Shown here: piece by piece, positions 45,039-53,258 of the stretch
How positions within the stretch are numbered: the first letter of the stretch is position 1
How the letters are laid out: each line of letters begins with the position of its first letter
Source: Deltaproteobacteria bacterium
Lineage (GTDB): Bacteria > Bdellovibrionota_B > Oligoflexia > Oligoflexales > Bog-1112
Length of the DNA: 56,016 bases
Assembly (NCBI GenBank): GCA_947475005.1
Contig: CANJLI010000008.1
Span: forward strand, 1 to 56,016
Direction: 5' to 3'
Position numbers and translations under genes: made by a program
The notes under the pieces: generated by a model
Told to the model about the DNA's origin: nothing
Seen by the model: the letters and a program-made list of their open reading frames with translations, nothing else
Databases searched by the model: none

Positions 45039-46031
45039 TTAGCAAAAAAGGGGCTGCACATAGGTCTCAAGCGGATCTACGATCTGGCTGCGCCCCTGAT
45101 GCTTGGCCCGGTATAAACACCGATCCGCCAGACGGATCAGATCGGTAGCGGACTGTGGTGGTTCTGCGATTCCATGTAGGGTACTAATTCCAAAAGACGC
45201 GCTTACATGCAAGCGAAATGTTTCGCCACAAAACTCTGTATTGACAAGATTGGCTGAGATACGTCGAGCCAGGGTGCGAGCGCCGGACAAAGGCGTTTCG
45301 GGTAGGAGCACAATAAACTCGTCCCCCCCAAAGCGAGCGGGAATGTCGATTGTACGAATGGACTGGCGGATGACCGCGCCAAGTTGTCGCAGCACAGAGG
45401 AGCCGGTTAGGTGGTCGAATTGATCGTTCACTGCCTTGAAGTGGTCGAGGTCAAACATGATGAGGGACAAGGGTTTTCCATAGCGAGAGGCCCGTGCAAA
45501 CTCTTCTTGCGCACGCTTTTCAAAGAAACGCATGTTGTAGAGCTGGGTGAGCTCGTCGGTGATGGTGAGCTGCGCCAGTTTGGCATTGGAGTCCTGCAAA
45601 TGGCGGTTGGCCTTGGTGAGGGAATCTGCCATGTGCCGGACTCGGTTTACAGAGTAGATTCGAGTTTTTATCTCCAGTTCAGAGCGATCGCGGGTGCAAA
45701 AGTCATCGGCACCCACACTCAATCCTTTGATAGTAAGGAGGGGGGAGGTAGCAGAGGAGACAAACAAAATGCCCGTGTACGAATGAGGAATGGGATTGGC
45801 CCGGATGTAGGCGCATAGTTCCAGGCCCGACATATCGGGCACGTGCACATCTAAGATGGCGATATGGGGGTGAAAGCTTGCGTAGAGTTCTTTGAATTCT
45901 TTCCCCGAGAAGACGAGGCGCAGGTCAAACTCCAGGGCATTGGACCCCTCTTGTAAAATCTTGCGATATAAGCGGGCGGAGGAGCCATGGTCATCGATAG
46001 CCAGTACGCGCGTGGGGGTCTCTTTGTACAC
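45039..46031 (-). CDS. Response regulator with GGDEF diguanylate cyclase domain
   Basis: The 330-residue protein has an N-terminal receiver domain (acidic Asp13/Asp14, phospho-acceptor Asp61 in ILDVHVPD) and a C-terminal GGDEF domain with the intact active site RFGGDEF (about 233-239). An RxxD inhibitory I-site (RTID, 226-229) lies at the usual five-residue distance. It is predicted to make cyclic di-GMP under phosphorylation control. The conserved receiver lysine seems replaced (DDFCTRD). It starts with GTG 46031, eight bases after ispA, and overlaps the longer lysS frame. No histidine kinase is adjacent. Confidence 0.92.
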   Translation of the reverse strand: MYKETPTRVLAIDDHGSSARLYRKILQEGSNALEFDLRLVFSGKEFKELYASFHPHIAILDVHVPDMSGLELCAYIRANPIPHSYTGILFVSSATSPLLTIKGLSVGADDFCTRDRSELEIKTRIYSVNRVRHMADSLTKANRHLQDSNAKLAQLTITDELTQLYNMRFFEKRAQEEFARASRYGKPLSLIMFDLDHFKAVNDQFDHLTGSSVLRQLGAVIRQSIRTIDIPARFGGDEFIVLLPETPLSGARTLARRISANLVNTEFCGETFRLHVSASFGISTLHGIAEPPQSATDLIRLADRCLYRAKHQGRSQIVDPLETYVQPLFC

Positions 46032-46038
46032 GGCGCGA

Positions 46039-46914
46039 TTACTTTCGCCGTTGGGCTAAGGCGTGGATCAAAGCAACCAACCCGGTGCCCTTGGGATCAA
46101 GGCGCGAGGCGGTCTCTCGCACCCGGGTCTCGTAGGTTTGGGTGATCTGCTGGGCCTGTGTCGCGCTAGTAAGGCGGACGAGGGAGAGTTTCCCCTGGTC
46201 CAGGTCCTTATTCGGGGTTTTTCCCGTGTCGGGGGCTCCGTCTAAGGCGTCGTCTTGGAGCTGAAACCAGACACCCAGATTTTCACCAAATGTGCGCAAG
46301 GTATCCAGCTGGGCGGCGGAGGCGCCTGCAGAAATCCCACCCATTACGCAGGCGGCTCCCATGAGCCGTCCCGTTTTCTTGCGATGAATCTCGAGCAAGG
46401 TTTCGGGGGTTCCGTCGCTTCGTCCTGTCCAGTCCACATCCTCAAATTGCCCTTGCACCATGCCGCTTCCCCCGATGGCACGAGCCAACTCGAGGCTCAT
46501 GGCGAGGTATTGGGAATCGGATACACCGCACGGGTATAGCTGTGGGTCAAAGAGGGAAAACGCATCGGACAGGAGCGCATCCCCGACCAAGAGTGCGGTG
46601 GATTCTGCAAACTGTACGTGCACCGTGGGTCGCCCACGTCGCAGGGAGTCATTGTCCAGGGCTGGCAAATCGTCGTGGACCAAGCTGTAGGTATGGACCA
46701 GCTCCACAGCGAGAGCGGGAATAAAAGCTTGGGCTGCATTCCCTCCGCAGGCGGCATTGCTGAGCAGGGTGAGCATCGGGCGCACCCGCTTGCCTCCCCC
46801 TTGAAGGGCGTAGGTGCAGGCGCGGTGAAGATCCGAGTTCTCCGTATAGGCGCGGCCGCAGAAGGTATCCAGTGAACTCTGAAACTGTGCCTGTAGTGTC
46901 GATATCAGATCCAT
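46039..46914 (-). CDS. ispA: Short-chain polyprenyl diphosphate synthase (FPP/GGPP synthase)
   Basis: IspA-type enzymes condense IPP with allylic diphosphates to FPP or GGPP. The 291 residues show GGGKRVRPML (about 39-48), the first Asp-rich motif HDDLPALDND (Asp81, Asp82, Asp87; the bacterial DDxxxxD spacing), KKTGRLM, and the second motif QLQDDALD (about 217-224). Product length cannot be decided from the sequence. It lies downstream of the mevalonate genes fni, phosphomevalonate kinase and mvaD, separated by a repeat-filled 161 bp. Confidence 0.94.
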   Translation of the reverse strand: MDLISTLQAQFQSSLDTFCGRAYTENSDLHRACTYALQGGGKRVRPMLTLLSNAACGGNAAQAFIPALAVELVHTYSLVHDDLPALDNDSLRRGRPTVHVQFAESTALLVGDALLSDAFSLFDPQLYPCGVSDSQYLAMSLELARAIGGSGMVQGQFEDVDWTGRSDGTPETLLEIHRKKTGRLMGAACVMGGISAGASAAQLDTLRTFGENLGVWFQLQDDALDGAPDTGKTPNKDLDQGKLSLVRLTSATQAQQITQTYETRVRETASRLDPKGTGLVALIHALAQRRK

Positions 46915-46940
46915 AGCTGTTTCTCTTTCTTTATTCGTAG

Positions 46941-47085
46941 GAGGGATGAGAGATCGGGGACACCCACGAATGGCGCTTCCTTAAGGGGGTACTCCATAAT
47001 TCTGTGGGGAGACCCCGCCCGAGTGTCCCCGTTACCGCATCGCACTATGGACATTCGGGCGGGGTGTCCCTGATCTCATTCCCAT
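46941..47085. repeat. Composite palindromic repeat between mvaD and ispA
   Basis: It contains GAGATCGGGGACAC at the left, GGGAGACCCCGCCCGAGTGTCCCC, and an inverted GGGCGGGGTGTCCCTGATCTCATTCC at the right, so both the GATGAGATC and GGGGACAC families are combined. GAATGGCGCTTCCTTAAG (from about 46967) recurs at about 55685. The right end reaches into the last ten bases of mvaD, encoding part of its C-terminus (residues ..MGRNKKWE). Confidence 0.75.
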
Positions 47086-48107
47086 TTCTTATTCCTCCCC
47101 ATCCCCAGCGTTGGTCCTTCCCCAATCCCATCCTCAAGCCATTGAGCCCCCGCTTGGGCCAAGCGAGCGAGAAGCGCTGGTTGGGTCGAGGGTTCACAGA
47201 TCAAATGCAGATTGGGTCCCGCATCGATGGTGAAGTACACCTCGAGCCCTTCCTCTTGACGCCAGCGACGGATCTGGACAATCCACGAGGCGGTTTGGGG
47301 GAGCAAATACACAATCGGGGGGACGACGCTCAGCATGATGCTATGCATCTCCAGGGCTTCTTGCTCCAATAGCGGTCCCAGCTGGGCAAGGTTGCAGTCC
47401 GCAAGTGCTTCCAACATGGCTCGCTTACGAGTCGGGAGCCCAGAGAGCCGGGGTAAAAATAAAGGACTCTCCCACGCGGTGGTATGTCCCTGAGAAGAAG
47501 ATACAGACTTGGGTGCGGTAGAGACGAGAAGCAGGGTGTCGCACAGGTCCCAATGAGCCGAGGGAAAAAGGGGATACGCCCGCTGAGAAGCGGGACCTGC
47601 AGCAGCTTCCCAGACGACAAATCCACCCCAGAGACTGCGACAGGCGCTGCCCGAGCCTCTGCGTGCCCACGAGGCGAGTTGGGCTCGAGAAATTCCCTTG
47701 TTCGTCAAGGCTTCCCAGCTGGAAGCTTCGAGCCAACAGGCCACCGCACCAATGGTTAGGGCTGCCATGCCACTCGCACTGCTCGCAATGCCGCAGCTCG
47801 CGGGGAAGGTATTGTGCGTATCGATGTGCAAGGGTACCTGGGATTCTTCCAAGGCCTCGCTTAAAAACGTGAGGTGACGCAGCATCTTTTGTGCGAAAGG
47901 ATCCTGCGCTGCAAGCCTCTTGCCCTCGAAGTGGATTTCATGGTGCCCACTGGCGCTGCGTTGTAGCCGAGTTTGGGTGCGTGCATGGCGCAGGGTCATG
48001 GAAAGGGAGTCGTTGGCAGGCCACTGCGCTGCAGCGTCTGCTTTGCCCCAGTATTTTAAAAAAGCGATGTTGCTCGGTGCTTCCGCTAGGTAAACATCGG
48101 GTGCCAT
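47076..48107 (-). CDS. mvaD: Diphosphomevalonate decarboxylase
   Basis: MvaD converts diphosphomevalonate to isopentenyl diphosphate with ATP. The 343-residue GHMP-superfamily protein has the family N-terminus APSNIAFLKYWGKAD (about 10-24) and NDSLSMTL (about 32-39), the phosphate loop FPASCGIASSASGMAAL (about 104-120), and a GSGSACRSLWGGFV segment (about 151-164). The start overlaps the phosphomevalonate kinase gene by 22 bp, which argues for coupled translation. Confidence 0.95.
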   Translation of the reverse strand: MAPDVYLAEAPSNIAFLKYWGKADAAAQWPANDSLSMTLRHARTQTRLQRSASGHHEIHFEGKRLAAQDPFAQKMLRHLTFLSEALEESQVPLHIDTHNTFPASCGIASSASGMAALTIGAVACWLEASSWEALTNKGISRAQLASWARRGSGSACRSLWGGFVVWEAAAGPASQRAYPLFPSAHWDLCDTLLLVSTAPKSVSSSQGHTTAWESPLFLPRLSGLPTRKRAMLEALADCNLAQLGPLLEQEALEMHSIMLSVVPPIVYLLPQTASWIVQIRRWRQEEGLEVYFTIDAGPNLHLICEPSTQPALLARLAQAGAQWLEDGIGEGPTLGMGRNKKWE

Positions 48108-49105
48108 AGGTCCCCTTTCTTGATCTCAATCCCTGCTACGCCCCATTTACCAGGCAAGCGATACCAACCCAAGCGTTGCAAGCATGCGCCCGCAGACTTG
48201 CGTGCCTCAGGGTGTCCCAGAACCAGCAGGGAATCCTCACCTCCAGCTCCCGTCGTCTTATAGCTCCAGCTTGCATCGAGGCCAGGGAGTGCCTCCAGCT
48301 CTGCAGCTACCGAAGTGGGAAAATGGGGAGAATCTGCAAAGAACTGACGATATCGCCCCATTTCCTTAAGTAGGTCAGCCACAGACATCTTGCCTGCAAA
48401 AAAATCCACGAGACCATCCACAATGGCTTGGGAGTGCGTAAGGAGATCAGGCCAGAGATCTTCTTGATCGAGCCAGGCGAGGGTATCGTACATGGTCGGA
48501 CCCGTAGGAGCGCCTTTTCCCCCGGTCCAAACGTCAAAGAAGGTCTCAAACCGCACTGGGTCGGCAGCCAAAGCACGTATGTCTCCCGTCTCGGGGATCA
48601 TCCACAGCAGGCCCCCATGGACCTGGGTGGCGATGTCGTACCCAGATGCAGCGCCTTGGGTTACGCGCTGCAGTCGCGTTACCGCTTGGATCAAGTTCTC
48701 TTGGGACGAGATGGGGACACTCGGGCGGGGTGTCCCCTCTATTCGCAAATGCGCCAGGGCTGCGAGTACACAGCCGCGCAGAGCAGAGGAAGACCCCAGG
48801 CCTGCTTTAACTTCTAATCCCGAGCGCACCTCGATATCAGCTCCGCCCAAGAGCCAGCGCCGCTCTGCTTCTTGCACCACCTGGGCGAAGGGCTCGCAAT
48901 CTTCGGGGAGAGCTTCGAGCTGGGGGAGAGAGAATACTTGTGGGGTATCCCAGAGGGTGGAGGTTAATCGATAGCCCTCGTGGGGTGCACAACTGACCTC
49001 TAAATGGGGCTCAAGGGCGCAGGCGATGCACGCGCCGCCACGTAGAACGGCATATTCTCCGGCCAACATAATTTTACCTGGCATTCGAACCTGAACGACG
49101 CCCAT
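48086..49105 (-). CDS. Phosphomevalonate kinase-like GHMP kinase
   Basis: This is a 339-residue GHMP kinase. The N-terminal MPGKIMLAGEYAVLRGG fits phosphomevalonate kinases (GEYAV) better than mevalonate kinases (usually GEHAVV). The ATP loop is KAGLGSSSAL (about 104-113), and ASGYDIATQVHGG (about 153-165) is the next GHMP motif. The place between fni and mvaD agrees. Residues about 123-130 (GTPRPSVP) are coded by an inserted 25-bp palindromic repeat. Mevalonate kinase is not in the window; a dual role cannot be excluded. Confidence 0.85.
   Translation of the reverse strand: MGVVQVRMPGKIMLAGEYAVLRGGACIACALEPHLEVSCAPHEGYRLTSTLWDTPQVFSLPQLEALPEDCEPFAQVVQEAERRWLLGGADIEVRSGLEVKAGLGSSSALRGCVLAALAHLRIEGTPRPSVPISSQENLIQAVTRLQRVTQGAASGYDIATQVHGGLLWMIPETGDIRALAADPVRFETFFDVWTGGKGAPTGPTMYDTLAWLDQEDLWPDLLTHSQAIVDGLVDFFAGKMSVADLLKEMGRYRQFFADSPHFPTSVAAELEALPGLDASWSYKTTGAGGEDSLLVLGHPEARKSAGACLQRLGWYRLPGKWGVAGIEIKKGDLWHPMFT
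48713..48737. repeat. GGGGACAC palindromic unit inside the phosphomevalonate kinase gene
   Basis: The sequence runs GGGGACAC (48713-48720), nine bases, then GTGTCCCC (48730-48737), the exact plan of the extragenic units at 9923 and 10009. It is read in frame and codes for Gly-Thr-Pro-Arg-Pro-Ser-Val-Pro just after the ATP-binding loop helix of the kinase. The flanking GACGAGAT resembles the GATGAGATC part of the extragenic copies. Confidence 0.8.
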
Positions 49106-49108
49106 TTT

Positions 49109-50200
49109 TTATCGATCTCGTTTGGAGGAGAAGTATTGCTGCAGTTCAGCTTCGTAGGGACGCCCTAGATGCAGGTGTCCTGCGAGATGCCCAAGAGTAG
49201 GGCTCCCGGTGGCCAGCATGGTGATTTTAAGTCCTTCTAGGAGGTGAAGAAACACCGCATCGACTCGTTCTGCTGATTCCAGTGCGGCTTGCATGAGCGG
49301 GAGGCCTACGCCTACCATGTCAGCTCCGAGGGCGATGGCTTTGGCAGCCATGAGTCCAGAGCGGATGCCACCTGTTGCTACCAACGGTGTACCGGCTGGC
49401 AAAGCTTGGCGCAGGGCATGGAGACTGTAGGCCGTAGGAATGCCCCAGTCGCGAAACACACGAGCCAGTTCTTGACGCAAGGGGTCTGAGTTGCGCAGTC
49501 CTTCGATATAGGGCCAAGAAGTGCCTCCACGCCCTCCTACATCGAGTGCTGACACACCGGCTGCGAGGAGTTCCTTGGCAGATTCGATATCCAACCCGGA
49601 TCCCACTTCCTTCACCAGCACGGGGACGGATAAGCGCGAGCAAACCTCTGCGATTTTTTCCCGTACTCCGATGAAACTGCGATCCCCTTCGGGCTGGATG
49701 CATTCTTGGGCTACGTTGAGGTGCAGGGCCAGGGCGTCTGCTCCGATCATGTCCACGGCTTGTTGGCACCAGGCCACTCCCTGGGGATGCAGGAGCTGGG
49801 CAACACCGAGGTTGCCGATGAGGAATAGATCGGGGTAGTCCGTTTTGAGCTGAAAGACAGAGCGGCAGTCCGGGTTTTCCAAGGCGATCCGCTGAGAGCC
49901 AATCCCCATGGGGATCTTGTGAGCACATGCCATTTGCGCCAGCCGGCGATTGATCTCATGACCCTTGGCGATACCGCCCGTCATCCCGGTGATGAGAAAG
50001 GGCGCAGAAAAGCGCTGGCCTAAAAAAGAAGCTTGTGTGTCCAGTCCTGTCATAGACAGGCCGGAAAGTGCGTAAGGAAGAAAAGAAAAGGCTTCAAAGC
50101 CGGTAAAGCGGTCGGAGGCCTCCACATCGCCTTGCTGGCAAAAATCCAGGTGCTCCTTCTTGCGGAGCTGGCCGAGGTCGGCAGTGTTTTCGAGGCCCAT
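49109..50200 (-). CDS. fni: Type 2 isopentenyl-diphosphate delta-isomerase
   Basis: Fni interconverts IPP and DMAPP using reduced FMN. The 363 residues show RKKEHLDFC (about 14-22), PFLITGMTGG (about 67-76), MGIGSQRIALEN (about 97-108), LHLNVAQECIQPEGDRSF (about 158-175), KEVGSGLD, and the FMN phosphate region VGGRGGTSW. The start is ATG 50200. It heads the minus-strand isoprenoid run; the kinase follows after three bases. Confidence 0.96.
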   Translation of the reverse strand: MGLENTADLGQLRKKEHLDFCQQGDVEASDRFTGFEAFSFLPYALSGLSMTGLDTQASFLGQRFSAPFLITGMTGGIAKGHEINRRLAQMACAHKIPMGIGSQRIALENPDCRSVFQLKTDYPDLFLIGNLGVAQLLHPQGVAWCQQAVDMIGADALALHLNVAQECIQPEGDRSFIGVREKIAEVCSRLSVPVLVKEVGSGLDIESAKELLAAGVSALDVGGRGGTSWPYIEGLRNSDPLRQELARVFRDWGIPTAYSLHALRQALPAGTPLVATGGIRSGLMAAKAIALGADMVGVGLPLMQAALESAERVDAVFLHLLEGLKITMLATGSPTLGHLAGHLHLGRPYEAELQQYFSSKRDR

Positions 50201-50291
50201 ATGCGGAAATCCTACTTGATTCGGTGGGGCAACTTAACATAGTTTGATTCCGGTGACAAACTCTCTTGGCTCTCTAACACCGGAGGTATGC

Positions 50292-50411
50292 ATGCAGGTT
50301 CTCCTTGGAATCGCCACTGGCATGGCCGTTATCGGCATCCCCCTCGTTCTATTGGCTATTGGCCTGGTTCTCTTCGGATCCGCTCTCCACCGCGCCTTAG
50401 ATAAGCCTTAA
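50292..50411 (+). CDS. Tiny single-span membrane protein (39 residues)
   Basis: An ATG at 50292 follows GGAGG by five bases and opens a 39-codon frame. The product is one hydrophobic helix rich in Leu, Ile, Val, Ala and Gly (about residues 3-30), ending in the basic tail HRALDKP. It lies in the 347-bp divergent gap between fni and the sugar-phosphate transporter gene. Small membrane peptides can assist transporters, but nothing here proves a role. The rest of the gap shows no other gene. Confidence 0.5.
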   Translation: MQVLLGIATGMAVIGIPLVLLAIGLVLFGSALHRALDKP

Positions 50412-50547
50412 TCCCATCGCCACAGCCTATTCTTTTTCGATTGATTTCCATCGGTTATCTATTGTTCCCTCCAAAATTATTGAAAAATCGGTCCACCGTG
50501 TTACAAGGGCTGTTTCCCTTTGCTTAACAGATGAATGGGAGTGGGTA

Positions 50548-51918
50548 TTGCAGGTACTTAAGAAACTCTTCTTTTTTCTCGAGCCGACACCGTATCTGCC
50601 TGAAATTACAGATGCAGAGCAGGTGAAGTCTGACTATCGCTACTGGCGCATTCGGACTTTTTACTCGATCTATTTGGGCTATGCCCTTTTCTACTTCACC
50701 CGCAAAAGCTTTACCTTTGCCATGCCCTCGATGATTACCGAGCTGGGAATGAGCAAAGCTGAATTGGGATTTTTGGGCACTGTTCTCTATCTGTCTTATG
50801 GGATGAGTAAGTTTGGCAGTGGTATCCTTTCCGATAAAGCCAACCCCCGTTACATGATGGGAATCGGCCTCATTTTGACCGGGTTGTGTAACTTGTTCTT
50901 TGGGATGTCCTCCTCCCTTTTCTTCTTTGCTCTCTTCTGGGGACTCAATGGGGTGTTTCAAGGGTGGGGATGGCCCCCTTGTACCAAGCTGCTTATGCAC
51001 TGGTCTAGCCGTTCGGAGCGTGGCCGTTGGTGGAGCATTCACAGTACCTCCCATAACCTTGGTGGAGCACTGATCCCGTTAATCGCAGCTTTTGCAGCTA
51101 CCCATTGGGGCTGGCGTGCGGCTTTGTGGGCTCCGGCGGCGATTTGTATCGTTGCCGGGTTCTGGTTGATGCGCCAATTGCGCGATGTGCCCCAGACTTT
51201 GGGACTTCCCTGTATTGAGAAGTTTCGTGGTGAACCACAGCCTGTGATTGCCGAAGATCCAAAAGAGGCAGCAGCCCACCTTCCTGTACGGGAGCTCTTG
51301 CTGAAGCATGTTCTCAACAACCCCTACGTCTGGATCCTCTCCCTCTCCTACTTCTTTGTTTATATCGTGCGTACTGCGGTCAACGACTGGGGTGTGCTGT
51401 ACTTGGTGCAAGCCAAGGGCTACAGCAACATCGCAGCTGCTGGTGCCGTGAGCTGGTTCGAAGTGGGGGGCTTTTTGGGGACCTTGGGTATCGGATGGGC
51501 CTCGGATGCAATCTTTCGCGGACGTCGTGTACCGGTGATGCTACTATGCGCCTTAGGTCTTTTGGTGATTTGCGGAGCTTACTGGCAGTATCCTGGGCAA
51601 GCCCTTTGGATCGACAGCCTTTGGATGGCCACCGTGGGATTCTTGATCTTTGGCCCTCAGTTGTTGGTTGGGCTGGCAGCTGCTGAATATGTGGATAAGA
51701 AAGCGGCTTGTACAGCCAATGGATTTGCGGGTTTTTGTGCTTATATTGGTGCTGCATCGACTGGGTACCCATTGGGGAAAATTATCGATGTCTGGGGATG
51801 GGAAGGTTTTTTTATCACCTTGCTTGTTTGTACCGGCGCTATATTTGTTTTCTTGCTGCCACTGGCGCGCAGCCATCGGAAAGTTGCCCTCTATGAAGCA
51901 CCCGCAGCCGTATCTTGA
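50548..51918 (+). CDS. MFS sugar-phosphate transporter/sensor (UhpC/UhpT/GlpT family)
   Basis: This 456-residue protein with about twelve membrane spans belongs to the organophosphate:phosphate antiporter group of the MFS. Typical are the N-terminal YFTRKSFTFAMP (about 48-59), SKFGSGILSDKANPRYMMG (about 88-106), and GLNGVFQGWGWPPCTKLLMHW (written in parts, about 132-152). It probably takes up hexose phosphate or glycerol 3-phosphate in exchange for phosphate, nutrients found in host cytosol. It starts with TTG 50548 behind GGGAG. The next gene starts inside its 3' end. Confidence 0.88.
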   Translation: MQVLKKLFFFLEPTPYLPEITDAEQVKSDYRYWRIRTFYSIYLGYALFYFTRKSFTFAMPSMITELGMSKAELGFLGTVLYLSYGMSKFGSGILSDKANPRYMMGIGLILTGLCNLFFGMSSSLFFFALFWGLNGVFQGWGWPPCTKLLMHWSSRSERGRWWSIHSTSHNLGGALIPLIAAFAATHWGWRAALWAPAAICIVAGFWLMRQLRDVPQTLGLPCIEKFRGEPQPVIAEDPKEAAAHLPVRELLLKHVLNNPYVWILSLSYFFVYIVRTAVNDWGVLYLVQAKGYSNIAAAGAVSWFEVGGFLGTLGIGWASDAIFRGRRVPVMLLCALGLLVICGAYWQYPGQALWIDSLWMATVGFLIFGPQLLVGLAAAEYVDKKAACTANGFAGFCAYIGAASTGYPLGKIIDVWGWEGFFITLLVCTGAIFVFLLPLARSHRKVALYEAPAAVS

Positions 51919-53164
51919 TTTCCCGGCTTGGCAAGCCTCTCAGTACCAAGAAATTTTGGCTCAGATCACCCGTCACATTCCTCTGGATCAACGAGAGGCG
52001 TGGCTTGGACATCCTGCTTTCTCCCCTCAATCCAAATTTCATTTTTTCCTCCAGCAGTTTCGAGTCCGATTTCAAAAGGGAGAGCAAAAGCCTCTCTTAC
52101 GGGATCTGGCTTTTGCACTCTATACGAGTCGACGCATGGAAGATGCCTTGAGCACGTTGCTGGGGACTCTTTTGCAGCGCAAACAGCCTGAAAAGCCCAT
52201 GTCTATCGACATAACGCTGCAGTGCTTGCCACATGATTATAAAAAGCTCTACAGCCTTCAACATCAACTTGGACTCTCCTGGTGGAAACGGATGCGATGG
52301 GGCTATGAGGGGATTGCTTTGTGGAAGTCCTTGGACCTGCATCTGCAAGCGAGCTTCCCCTATGTGGCCTTTTGTGCTGGCTCTACGACTTTCCTGCGCA
52401 TGTCGACCCCTACGCGAGGGTCTAACGGAGCCCCTAAGTTGCAAGAGGAATTCTTAGCCTACTTGGAGGCTTTGCAAGAGAGAAACTCCCGTCATCTCTA
52501 TATCAACTTGCAGGACCGTCGACACAGTCACAAAGAGGCCCATTACAGTTGGCGTGGGTTCTTTAAATCAGTTGGGTTTCAGGAGGAAGCTTATCGATGT
52601 GCTCACATTGAAGCTTTGGGGGCCCAATTTCCAGGGACGGTTTCTGTAATGACCCTGGACAAGGACTCGCTATTCTACCACCAAAAAGGGGTGTATGGAG
52701 TAGCGACTGTACCTGTGAAGACCTTTCAGGCAGCTTTTTTAGCTCAGATGTTTGAAATGAATTCTTCCGGATTCTTTTGGGATGCTTCTTTGTTGCAGAA
52801 TGGAGTGCGAGAGCGATGTGAACGATTGCTTGAAGCGGTACAAGCTGAGTTCTTCCCTAGAAGCTTTGGGCTCTCCCCCAAAGAACGACGTATTTACATC
52901 GAGATTTTCTATACGAAGTTAATTCGAGAGATCAGCCAAGATTTTACCTACGTCAATATCAGTTGCAAGGACAGCATTGATCGAGCAGGGGGAACTCTAG
53001 GGTTGCTCTACTTCTTTCTCCTGCAAGAGGCTGCACCAGAGGCCCAGCTCGAGCACTGGGCCTCTGTATTATTTGGACCTGCGCTTATCGTGAAGCAACG
53101 AGCTCTCTTCTTCTCTCGCTTCTCTCGGTTCTATGAGGCTGCGTGTTATGTGCGTCATTTCTAA
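51893..53164 (+). CDS. Candidate CX5R phosphatase (Sac1/SopB-like active-site motif)
   Basis: The 423-residue protein shows no family that I can name, but carries ISCKDSIDRAGG with Cys358 and Arg364. This fits the CX5R loop of cysteine-based phosphatases and is close to the phosphoinositide phosphatase pattern CxDxxDR. No signal peptide or membrane span is present. The N-terminal about 300 residues are mixed helical, with a QDRRHSHKEAHYSWRGFF stretch (about 205-222). ATG 51893 overlaps the transporter gene by 26 bp, so the two are co-translated. The gene is followed by a 16-bp hairpin. Confidence 0.6.
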   Translation: MKHPQPYLDFPAWQASQYQEILAQITRHIPLDQREAWLGHPAFSPQSKFHFFLQQFRVRFQKGEQKPLLRDLAFALYTSRRMEDALSTLLGTLLQRKQPEKPMSIDITLQCLPHDYKKLYSLQHQLGLSWWKRMRWGYEGIALWKSLDLHLQASFPYVAFCAGSTTFLRMSTPTRGSNGAPKLQEEFLAYLEALQERNSRHLYINLQDRRHSHKEAHYSWRGFFKSVGFQEEAYRCAHIEALGAQFPGTVSVMTLDKDSLFYHQKGVYGVATVPVKTFQAAFLAQMFEMNSSGFFWDASLLQNGVRERCERLLEAVQAEFFPRSFGLSPKERRIYIEIFYTKLIREISQDFTYVNISCKDSIDRAGGTLGLLYFFLLQEAAPEAQLEHWASVLFGPALIVKQRALFFSRFSRFYEAACYVRHF

Positions 53165-53169
53165 AGTTA

Positions 53170-53219
53170 CCCCCTTCATGAGTAAATTGGACCCAACTCC
53201 AAATTACTCATGAAGGGGG
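53170..53219. terminator. Strong hairpin after the CX5R gene
   Basis: The arms CCCCCTTCATGAGTAA (53170-53185) and TTACTCATGAAGGGGG (53204-53219) are perfect 16-bp complements around an 18-nt loop. It starts six bases after the stop codon. No T-run follows, so it may act as a 3' stabiliser or a Rho-assisted terminator rather than an intrinsic one. Confidence 0.5.
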
Positions 53220-53258
53220 CATCAGAATTCGTTTATTGTAAATAACTAGGGGTTTTTT

